DNA of 64,000 bases from Streptomyces sp. NRRL B-1140. Its GTDB lineage: Bacteria > Actinomycetota > Actinomycetes > Streptomycetales > Streptomycetaceae. Both the position numbers and the translations under genes were made by a program. The notes under the pieces are model-generated. The model had not been told where the DNA came from, made no database searches, and saw nothing but the letters and a program-made list of their open reading frames with translations. Position 1 is the first letter of the stretch, and every line of letters begins with the position of its first letter. The stretch covers positions 1 to 64,000 of the forward strand of contig NZ_LGEA01000107.1 of assembly GCF_001280065.1 (NCBI RefSeq), written 5' to 3'. Shown here one piece after another: positions 53,672 to 60,635 of the stretch.

Positions 53672-55457
53672 GGTTCGCCCCGTACGTCGGCGAGTGCAGG
53701 GTCGTCAGTGTCTTGCCCTTGCCGACGTACATGTGCACACCGCAGGGCAGACACGGGTCGAAGCTGCGGACCGTGCGCATGATGTCGACGCCCTTGAAGT
53801 CGTCCGGCCCGTTCTCCTCGAAGATGGGCTGGCCCTGGACGGCGTCCTCGTAGGGGCCGGGGGTGCCGAACTTGTCGCGCGGGCTGGCGTTCCACGGGGT
53901 GGGCGGGTACGGGTGGTAGTTGGCGATCTTCTTGTCCTTGATCACCAGGTGGTGGGAGAGGACGCCGCGCACCGCCTCGTGGAAGCCGCAGCCGATCGCC
54001 TCGTCGGGCACCTCGTAGTTCTCGAACACCTTGGTCTCGCCCGCGCGCACCATGCCCATGGCCTCTTCGAGGAACTGCAGGGCCATGGCGGCCGCGTAGG
54101 CGATGAAGTAGGGCCGGGCGCGGTCGCGTTCGATGGTGTTGCTCCACTGCGGGATGCGCCACTCCAGGGTGGTCTCCGGCAGCGACTCGCCCTTGGGCAG
54201 GGAGATGCGCACACTGTGGCCGGTGGCCTTGACGTACGGGGTGTCGACCAGGCCGCTCAGCGCCGTCGACCACAGGCGGGCGAGGGGGCCGCCGCCGGTG
54301 TCGAGGGCGAGGTGGTCGCCGGTGCGCTGGTCGAACCAGCGGGGGCTCATCACCCAGCTGTACTTGTCGTCGAAATTACGCTTCTGCGGCACCGGGACGG
54401 TGGTCTGGTTCCACGGGTGGCGCATGTCGACGGGGTTGCCGAGCGGGTCGTGGGTGACGAACGGCTCCTCGTTGACCCAGTCCTCGTAGTAGGAGCTGCC
54501 GAGCATGATGCGCAGGCCGAGGTTGATGTCGACGAGGTTGTTGGTGACCAGCTCGCCGTCGACGATGATCCCGGGGGTGACGTACATGTCCTTGCCCCAG
54601 GAGTTCATGTTCTCGTAGCGGTAGTCGACGGTCTGGGGGTTCTGGAAGGCGCCCCAGCAGCCGAGCAGCGTGCGGCGGCGGCCGACCTCCTCGTAGCCGG
54701 GCAGCGCCTCGTAGAAGAAGTCGAAGACGTCGTCGTTCATGGCGACGGCCTTCTTCACGAAGTCGATGACCCGCATGAGGCGCGCGAGGTAGTCGGTGAA
54801 GACGGTGGGCTGCGGCATCGTGCCGACGCCGCCCGGGTACAGCGTGGAGGGGTGGACGTGCCGTCCCTCCATCAGGCAGAACATCTCGCGGGTGACCCGG
54901 CTGACCTTCAGGGCCTCCTTGTAGACCTCGCCCTCGAAGGGGTTGAAGGCCTTCATGATGTCGGCGATCGTCCGGTAGCCGTGGATCTCTCCGCGGGGTG
55001 CCTCGGTGCGTTCGGCGCGGGCCAGGACACCGGGGTTGGTGGCCTTGACCATCGCCTCGCAGAAGTCCACAAAGACCAGGTTGTCCTGGAAGATCGTGTG
55101 GTCGAACATGTACTCGGCGGCCTCGCCGAGGTTGACGATGTGCTCGGCCAGCGGGGGCGGCTTGACGCCGTAGGCCATCTGCTGGGCGTAGTCGGAGCAG
55201 GTGGTGTGGTTGTCGCCGCAGATGCCGCAGATCCGGGACGTGATGAAGCCCGCGTCGCGCGGGTCCTTGCCCTTCATGAACACCGAGTAGCCGCGGAACA
55301 GCGACGAGGTGCTGTGGCATTCGACGACTTCCCGGTTGGCGAAGTCGATCTTCGTGTAGATGCCCAGGTTCCCGATGATCCGTGTGATCGGATCCCAGGA
55401 CATGTCCACGAGCTGTGGTGGCTTGCGGTCCGTGGGCCTGGCCTCGGTGGTGGTCAT
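53664..55457 (-). CDS. hhyL: [NiFe]-hydrogenase large subunit, actinobacterial (group 1h) type
   Basis: 597 residues. Carries the NiFe(CN)2CO active site that oxidises H2. The L1 motif RICGICGDNH (Cys77, Cys80) and the L2 motif DPCLPCGVH near the C-terminus supply the four ligands. Twenty-two residues follow the L2 His, the peptide removed by the maturation protease. The CGICGDNH and DPCLPCGVH variants fit the high-affinity group 1h/5 enzymes of Streptomyces. Group assignment is from motifs and gene context. Confidence 0.93.
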   Translation of the reverse strand: MTTTEARPTDRKPPQLVDMSWDPITRIIGNLGIYTKIDFANREVVECHSTSSLFRGYSVFMKGKDPRDAGFITSRICGICGDNHTTCSDYAQQMAYGVKPPPLAEHIVNLGEAAEYMFDHTIFQDNLVFVDFCEAMVKATNPGVLARAERTEAPRGEIHGYRTIADIMKAFNPFEGEVYKEALKVSRVTREMFCLMEGRHVHPSTLYPGGVGTMPQPTVFTDYLARLMRVIDFVKKAVAMNDDVFDFFYEALPGYEEVGRRRTLLGCWGAFQNPQTVDYRYENMNSWGKDMYVTPGIIVDGELVTNNLVDINLGLRIMLGSSYYEDWVNEEPFVTHDPLGNPVDMRHPWNQTTVPVPQKRNFDDKYSWVMSPRWFDQRTGDHLALDTGGGPLARLWSTALSGLVDTPYVKATGHSVRISLPKGESLPETTLEWRIPQWSNTIERDRARPYFIAYAAAMALQFLEEAMGMVRAGETKVFENYEVPDEAIGCGFHEAVRGVLSHHLVIKDKKIANYHPYPPTPWNASPRDKFGTPGPYEDAVQGQPIFEENGPDDFKGVDIMRTVRSFDPCLPCGVHMYVGKGKTLTTLHSPTYGANHG

Positions 55458-55521
55458 CTGCGGTACTGCCCCTCGCTGTCGGTGGTGTGTGGGGTGGTGG
55501 GCTTGCTGCGGGGAAGCCTCA

Positions 55522-56610
55522 TCAGGCGCGCCAGTGGGGGTCGTAACCGCTGGTCAGCTTGCGCTGGTTGTGGCGCCACCTGGGCTCGTGGTTGACGAGC
55601 TCGTTGGTCATGCCGCGCAGTCGGCGCACGACGGCCCCGTAGGGCTTGATGACCAGGGACGACAGGGTGCTGCCCGGGGGCTCGTCCATGAACGGCATGA
55701 ACGCGTCCGGGAAGCCGGGCATCGTGCAGCCGATGCAGATGCCACCGACGTTGGGGCAGCCGCCGATGCCGCCCATCCAGCCGCGCTTGGGCACGTTGCA
55801 GTTGACGACCGGACCCCAGCAGCCCGTCTTCACGAGGCACTTGGGCGAGTTGTAGTCCGCGGCGAAGTTGGCCTGCTCGTAGTACGAGCCGCGGTCGCAG
55901 CCCTCGTGGACCGTCTTCCCGAACAGCCACTGCGGGCGCAGCATGTGGTCCAGCGGCGGCGGGGGCGCGGAGCCGGCCGCGTGGTAGAGGACCCAGATCA
56001 GGGTCTCCATGAAGTTCTCGGGCTGGATCGGGCAGCCGGGCACGTTGACGACGGGCAGGCCGGCCTGGGAGGTGTAGTCCCAGCCCAGGTAGTCGGCGAG
56101 GCCCATGCAGCCGGTCGGGTTGCCGGACATGGCGTGGATGCCGCCGAAGGTGGCGCAGGTGCCGGCGGCGACCACCGCCCAGGCCTTGGGGGCCAGTTGG
56201 TCGATCCACCAGTTGAGGGTCTGCGGCTCGCCGGTCTCCGGGTCGTTGCCGAAGGACGTCCAGTAGCCGTCGCCCTCGATGATGTTCTGGTTGGGGATCG
56301 AGCCCTCGATGACGAGGATGAACGGGCCCAGCTCGCCGCGTACGGCGGCCCGGTAGGGCGCGAGGAAGTCCTCGCCGCCCAGACTGGGCGAGAGCACCTT
56401 GTTGACCAGGTTCACCTTGGGCAGGCCCGGGATCAGCCCGAGCACCAGGTCCTCGATGGAGGGCTGGTCGGCGGCGGTGAGGGAGACGGTGTCGCCGTCA
56501 CAGCTCATGCCCTCCGAGATCCAGAGGATGTGGATCTCGTCGATGCCCTGCCGGACCTCGGACCGTTCGGGTTCCTTGCTGACTTCTTCGGTGCTGCTGT
56601 GAGTGGTCAT
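55522..56610 (-). CDS. hhyS: [NiFe]-hydrogenase small subunit, actinobacterial (group 1h) type
   Basis: 362 residues, the Fe-S electron-relay subunit. Proximal site reads SEGMSCDGDT: Cys37 followed by Asp40 where most hydrogenases have CxxC. This Asp ligand is known from the Ralstonia actinobacterial-type enzyme and is linked to oxygen insensitivity. Other cluster ligands are in GTCATFGG, NVPGCPIQPENF and CLVKTGCWGP...CIGCTMPGFPD. No Tat signal peptide, so the enzyme stays on the cytoplasmic side. Start 1 bp after the upstream gene's stop. Confidence 0.93.
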   Translation of the reverse strand: MTTHSSTEEVSKEPERSEVRQGIDEIHILWISEGMSCDGDTVSLTAADQPSIEDLVLGLIPGLPKVNLVNKVLSPSLGGEDFLAPYRAAVRGELGPFILVIEGSIPNQNIIEGDGYWTSFGNDPETGEPQTLNWWIDQLAPKAWAVVAAGTCATFGGIHAMSGNPTGCMGLADYLGWDYTSQAGLPVVNVPGCPIQPENFMETLIWVLYHAAGSAPPPPLDHMLRPQWLFGKTVHEGCDRGSYYEQANFAADYNSPKCLVKTGCWGPVVNCNVPKRGWMGGIGGCPNVGGICIGCTMPGFPDAFMPFMDEPPGSTLSSLVIKPYGAVVRRLRGMTNELVNHEPRWRHNQRKLTSGYDPHWRA

Positions 56611-56611
56611 G

Positions 56612-58201
56612 TCACTCGGCCTCCGCTGCGGGGGTCTCGGAGTCGGACGTGTGCCGCGCAGGAGCTGCGGCGGGAGCCGGTGCCGACGGCTCGTCCGGGG
56701 ATCCGGCGGGCTCGAGGGGTTCGAGCTCGTCGGGCCGGAAGTAGTGGAAGCGGCCGTACCAGTGGTTCAGTTCGGCGGCCGGGTCGTCGTCGAGGGTGAC
56801 GGCGAGGTGCACGCTGCCGTCCACGTCGTGGAAGACGGCGGCGACCTCGGCGGTCCGCCCGGCCAGGAACATGTCCTGGGCGTCGGCGCCGCGTCCCCGG
56901 GGGCGCAGCCGCACGCGGCTGCCGCCGCCGAGCCGGACACCGTCGACGAGCACGGTGTCGGTGGCCGGGGAGAGACCGTCGTCGGCACCCTCCTGCCACC
57001 AGGCTGGGCGGCCGGCGGGCGCCGTGGGGGTGGCGGTGGCCGGGAAAGGGCCGGCGGGCGCCGTGGGAGTGACGGTGGCGGGGAAAGGGTCGGCGGGCGC
57101 CGTGGCGGTGGCCGGTGTCAGGGAGCGGACGGCGCCGTGCAGCCGTTCGAAGACCTCCTGCGGCATGCTGTCGACGCGGTCGAGGATCGCCGCCGCCCGC
57201 GGGTCGGTGGCCCGCGCCTCGCGCTTCTCCTCATCGGTCAGCAGCATCGTGCGCAAGGTGAGGATCTCGTCGATCTCCGCCGCGTCGTGCAGGTCGCCCG
57301 GGCTTTCGGGGGCCACTTGAGGGTGGTCGGGCAGGATGATCGGCGCGGACAGCAGGACGGGTCCGGTGTTCCCGTCCTCGCCGCCGAGCACCGGGAAGGT
57401 GAACTCGTTGCGGCACGCGCGCACGGATGCCTGCAGGCCGGCGGGTGGGTCGATCAGCGAGACGAACTCCACCCCGTCGCCGCCGACGAGGGTGTGGGTG
57501 GCGATGAGGGCCCGGCGCAGGGCCTCGTCGCGCGCGGTGCCCGGTCGGGGTGCGGGCGCGGTGTTCGCGGTGCGTACGCGGATCCGGCAGAGGTCCTCGG
57601 AGAGCCGCTCGGCGGTGAGGGTGGTCTCGGCCCGGATCTCCTCCCGGCTGCGCACCACCCGCCCCGTACCGTCGGACAGCGCCTCGACGTTCTCGCCCGC
57701 CGCGGCACCCACGGCGACGGTACGTCCGTCCCGGAGGAGTTCGTCGAGCGGTACCTCCACCTCGCACTCTCGCGGCAGGGCCTCGTCGAAGGTCAGATGC
57801 ACCGTGCCGTCGTCGCCGTGCAGCGACTCGACGGGACGGCCTTCTTCCTCCACCTGCTTGCGCTGCATCTGGAGGTAGCGGACCCGCACGCGTACGCGGG
57901 CGCCGTCCGGCTGACGGATCCGCAGCAGGCACTCGGTCTGCTGGTACCAGGAGTCGGCGGAGCCGGAGACACCGGGGCGGACGGGGCCGTCCGCCTCCAC
58001 CCAGTCGCGGGGGAACAGCACGCCGAACTGCCAGCGGACGCGGTTCTTCGTGGAGGAGCGGCGGTAGGGGTAGAGGAGGTAGCCCTCGTAGAGGACCGCG
58101 TCTGCGACGGCGCTGAGCTGCTCGAAGACGTCCGGGGACGGGCGCGCGCCGACCATCGTGGCCGCGCCCTTCGCGCCGCCCTCGACCAGTGCCTCCGCCA
58201 T
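56612..58201 (-). CDS. Unknown protein opening the hydrogenase structural operon
   Basis: 529 residues, soluble. Opening region VFEQLSAVADAVLYEGYLLY followed by PYRRSSTKNRVRWQFGVLFP; mixed beta-rich body; a Pro/Thr/Ala repeat PFPATVTPTAPAG (39-bp units, 57012-57113) linking to a C-terminal beta domain (GSRVRLRPRGRGADAQDMFL) and a disordered acidic tail. ATG 58201 follows GAGGAGA. It is 1 bp from the small-subunit gene, so it must be co-expressed with it. No catalytic motif recognised; a structural or assembly role is inferred. Confidence 0.8.
   Translation of the reverse strand: MAEALVEGGAKGAATMVGARPSPDVFEQLSAVADAVLYEGYLLYPYRRSSTKNRVRWQFGVLFPRDWVEADGPVRPGVSGSADSWYQQTECLLRIRQPDGARVRVRVRYLQMQRKQVEEEGRPVESLHGDDGTVHLTFDEALPRECEVEVPLDELLRDGRTVAVGAAAGENVEALSDGTGRVVRSREEIRAETTLTAERLSEDLCRIRVRTANTAPAPRPGTARDEALRRALIATHTLVGGDGVEFVSLIDPPAGLQASVRACRNEFTFPVLGGEDGNTGPVLLSAPIILPDHPQVAPESPGDLHDAAEIDEILTLRTMLLTDEEKREARATDPRAAAILDRVDSMPQEVFERLHGAVRSLTPATATAPADPFPATVTPTAPAGPFPATATPTAPAGRPAWWQEGADDGLSPATDTVLVDGVRLGGGSRVRLRPRGRGADAQDMFLAGRTAEVAAVFHDVDGSVHLAVTLDDDPAAELNHWYGRFHYFRPDELEPLEPAGSPDEPSAPAPAAAPARHTSDSETPAAEAE
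57012..57113. repeat. 39-bp in-frame tandem repeat
   Basis: Two near-identical 39-bp units (57012-57050, 57051-57089) and a partial third (57090-57113) inside the 529-residue gene, each encoding the 13-residue linker PFPATATPTAPAG. In-frame length suggests copy number can vary without breaking the gene. Confidence 0.8.
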
Positions 58202-58212
58202 TGCGTCTCCTC

Positions 58213-58280
58213 GTCCCTGTGTGCGAGCGGTCCCCGCGTGCAAGCGGTCCGTGTGTGCACGCGGTCCCTGTGTGCACACG
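58213..58280. repeat. Four 17-bp direct repeats upstream of the hydrogenase operon
   Basis: Contiguous units GTCCCTGTGTGCGAGCG (58213), GTCCCCGCGTGCAAGCG (58230), GTCCGTGTGTGCACGCG (58247) and GTCCCTGTGTGCACACG (58264), 12 to 79 bases before the operon's first ATG. Regular spacing resembles regulator iterons. They may be an operator or leader element for hydrogenase expression. Confidence 0.75.
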
Positions 58281-58368
58281 CATCCCTTCCACCACCGTCA
58301 CACCGCTCATCCACGTTCGCCTCCTCCGGCGCAGTGTGATTGGGCTGTTCGGGGTGGTCACCCGCCGC

Positions 58369-58383
58369 TGACCGCGGCGGTCA
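58369..58383. promoter_or_regulatory. Inverted repeat in the hydrogenase/malic enzyme divergent region
   Basis: TGACCG-CGG-CGGTCA, a perfect 6-3-6 inverted repeat in the 351-bp gap (58202-58552) between the divergent hydrogenase operon and malic enzyme gene. Apart from this and the 17-bp repeats I see no gene in the gap. Operator role is speculative. Confidence 0.3.
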
Positions 58384-58552
58384 CCGCATCGGAGGCGGCA
58401 CGGTCCATCCGGGTGGAGCAGGGCGAACGGGGTGACCGGGCGGCAGGACGGAACTCCTCAGTGGCCACGGGGCGTTCTTCCTGAGCCGGTGGATCGTCCG
58501 GATGGCACACGTCACCCGCACGAACCGGCGCATCACGGGAAGGCGTCACCTC

Positions 58553-60229
58553 ATGGACCAGCCGACACATCGCCCCCGCCTCACCACCGGCCCCGCCGTC
58601 ACGACGCTGGCCGACCCCCTGGTCAACAAGGGCACCGCCTTCAGCCGGCGCGAACGCGAGGAGCTGGGTATCGACGGACTGCTGCCACCCGCGGTGGAGA
58701 CCCTGGACGAGCAGGTCGCCCGTGCCTACGAGGCGTTCCACGGCTACGACAAACCCCTCAACCGGCACATCTACCTGCGGCAGCTCCAGGACACCAACGA
58801 GGTGCTCTTCTACCGCCTGGTCACCGACTATCTGGAAGAGCTGCTGCCCGTGGTCTACACGCCCACGGTGGGTGAGGCCTGCCGGCGCTTCAGCGAGATC
58901 TACCGGCGGCCCCGCGGCCTGTTCCTGACCTGGGAGGACCGCCACCGCTTCCGGGACATCCTGCGCAACCGCCCGCACCGGGACCACGACGTGGACGTCA
59001 TCGTCGTCACCGACGGCCAGCGCATCCTCGGCCTGGGCGACCAGGGCGTCGGCGGCATGGGCATCCCCGTCGGCAAGCTCAGTCTCTACACGGCGATCGG
59101 CGGCATCCACCCGGCCCGCACGCTGCCGATCCTGCTGGACGTCGGCACCGACAACGAGACCCTGCTCGACAACCCCCGCTACCTGGGCCGGCGCGCCCGG
59201 CGGCTGACCGGCGCCGAGTACGACGAGATGATCGAGGCGTTCGTCTCGGCGGTCGAGGCGGAACTCCCCGGGACGCTGCTGCAGTGGGAGGACTTCGCCA
59301 CCGCCCACGCCCACCCGATCCTCGCCCGCTACCGTGACCGGCTGCTCACCTTCAACGACGACATCCAGGGCACCGCGGCCGTCACGCTCGGTGCCCTGTC
59401 CACCGCGGCGGACGTGGCCGGCACCCCGCTGTCGGAGCAGCGTGTGGTGATCCTGGGCGCCGGATCGGCCGCCATCGGCGTCGCCGACATGATCCGTACC
59501 GCCATGGTCGACGAGGGACTTCCGGAGGACGAGGCCACGGCGCGATTCTGGATCCTCGACGTCGACGGACTGCTGGTCTCCTCGCGTTCCGAACTGAGCC
59601 CGCAACAGCGGGTGTTCGCGCGTGACGACAGCGAGGTGACCGACTGGGACGGCACCGGCCTGGCCGAGGTGGTGCGCCGCGTGGAGCCGACGGCGCTCAT
59701 CGGGCTGTCGACGGCGCACGGCGCCTTCACCGAGGAGATCGTGCGGCAGATGGCGTCGACTTGCGAACGGCCCGTGGTCTTCCCGTTGTCCAACCCCACC
59801 TCGCACTCCGAGGCCGACCCCGCGGACCTCACCCGCTGGACCGACGGGCGGGCGCTGATCGCCACCGGTTCACCCTTCCCGCCGCTGAACGTCGACGGGC
59901 GCGAGGTCCCCGTGGCGCAGTCGAACAACGTGTACGTCTTCCCGGCGATGGGCCTCGCGGTGACCGCGAGTGGGGCCACCAGGGTCACGGACCGCATGCT
60001 CGTGGCCGCGGCCCGGGCCGTCGCGCGGTGCGCGGTGCGGGCCGCGGAGGGCGACGACCTCCCCGTGCCACTGCTGCCGCCGCTGACCGGGATGCGGGAG
60101 TCCGCCCGCGAGATCGCGCTGGCCGCGGCCCTCGCCGCCGTCGAGGACGGGGTGGCCCCGCAGGCGACGGAGGAGGACCTGAGCGAGGCCGTCGCCCGGG
60201 CGCAGTGGACGCCCCGCTACGAGGACTAG
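58553..60229 (+). CDS. NAD-dependent malic enzyme
   Basis: 558 residues. Oxidatively decarboxylates malate to pyruvate. Malic enzyme signatures: GTAFSRREREELGIDGLLPP, VVYTPTVGEACRRFSEIYRR, VVTDGQRILGLGDQGVGGMG, FNDDIQGTAAVTLGAL and cofactor site ILGAGSAAIGVADMI. Length and the LLP start fit the large eukaryote/E. coli MaeA type. ATG 58553 has GGAAGG at good spacing; an ATG at 58502 lacks one. Confidence 0.94.
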   Translation: MDQPTHRPRLTTGPAVTTLADPLVNKGTAFSRREREELGIDGLLPPAVETLDEQVARAYEAFHGYDKPLNRHIYLRQLQDTNEVLFYRLVTDYLEELLPVVYTPTVGEACRRFSEIYRRPRGLFLTWEDRHRFRDILRNRPHRDHDVDVIVVTDGQRILGLGDQGVGGMGIPVGKLSLYTAIGGIHPARTLPILLDVGTDNETLLDNPRYLGRRARRLTGAEYDEMIEAFVSAVEAELPGTLLQWEDFATAHAHPILARYRDRLLTFNDDIQGTAAVTLGALSTAADVAGTPLSEQRVVILGAGSAAIGVADMIRTAMVDEGLPEDEATARFWILDVDGLLVSSRSELSPQQRVFARDDSEVTDWDGTGLAEVVRRVEPTALIGLSTAHGAFTEEIVRQMASTCERPVVFPLSNPTSHSEADPADLTRWTDGRALIATGSPFPPLNVDGREVPVAQSNNVYVFPAMGLAVTASGATRVTDRMLVAAARAVARCAVRAAEGDDLPVPLLPPLTGMRESAREIALAAALAAVEDGVAPQATEEDLSEAVARAQWTPRYED

Positions 60230-60232
60230 GTG

Positions 60233-60583
60233 TATTGGTCACGAGCGTTGTTGACGCGGGGCGGGCTTGATCATGGCGAAGGCCCCCGTGTGTGGTGGAG
60301 GTGTCGAATCCTCACCGCGCGGAGGCCTTCGTGTCCCAGCGAGAACGGACTCATCGACCGTTCCGGCCGCCCCCGCACGACACCACACCGCGGCCGCCAC
60401 CGAGGCGCATGTCTGCCGACTGCGGCAGGACCGCAAACTCGGTCCCGCACGGCTCGGGCCGATCCTGGGCCTGGCAGCCTCGACCGTGCACCGCATCCTC
60501 ACCCGGCACGGCCTGAACCGCCTGGCCTTCTTGGACCGGCCCACGGACGCGGCGATCCCCTCGGGCATCCTGCCGCGACGGTG
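60233..60583 (+). mobile_element. IS481-family insertion sequence remnant
   Basis: Begins one base after the malic enzyme stop with TGTATTGGTCACGAGCGTTG. It carries an inverted repeat typical of the element's 5' part (GAAGGCCCCCGTG at 60279 against CGCGGAGGCCTTC at 60318), followed by a decayed transposase. No intact right end is visible. Confidence 0.65.
60332..60583 (+). pseudogene. IS481-family transposase, deleted and frameshifted
   Basis: Fragments in two frames match the family N-terminal region: GLIDRSGRPRTTPH in one frame and then TAAATEAHVCRLRQDRKLGP followed by ARLGPILGLAASTVHRILTR and HGLNRLAFLDRPT in another. Most of the first HTH is deleted, a few bases are missing between the two frames, and the protein stops just after LAFLDRPT, so the whole DDE catalytic domain is absent. 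Not functional. Confidence 0.75.
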
Positions 60584-60635
60584 AGGCGGCACGAGGGGCC
60601 GCCGAGCCACTCCTCGCGCCGCCTCGCCCTGCCCC
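60584..60635. other. Short gap after the IS remnant
   Basis: Fifty-two bases between the IS remnant and the end of the SpoIIE-type phosphatase gene. No gene or clear hairpin seen. Confidence 0.5.

Noticed and set aside
57012..57113. CRISPR-like or intergenic repeat
   Set aside because: 39-bp units are in frame inside a coding region and encode a Pro/Thr linker.
58213..58280. CRISPR array
   Set aside because: The 17-bp units are contiguous with no spacers, and no cas genes are in the window.
60267..60584. Intact small HTH gene after the malic enzyme
   Set aside because: It is one frame of a deleted and frameshifted IS481-family transposase; the other half lies in a different frame.
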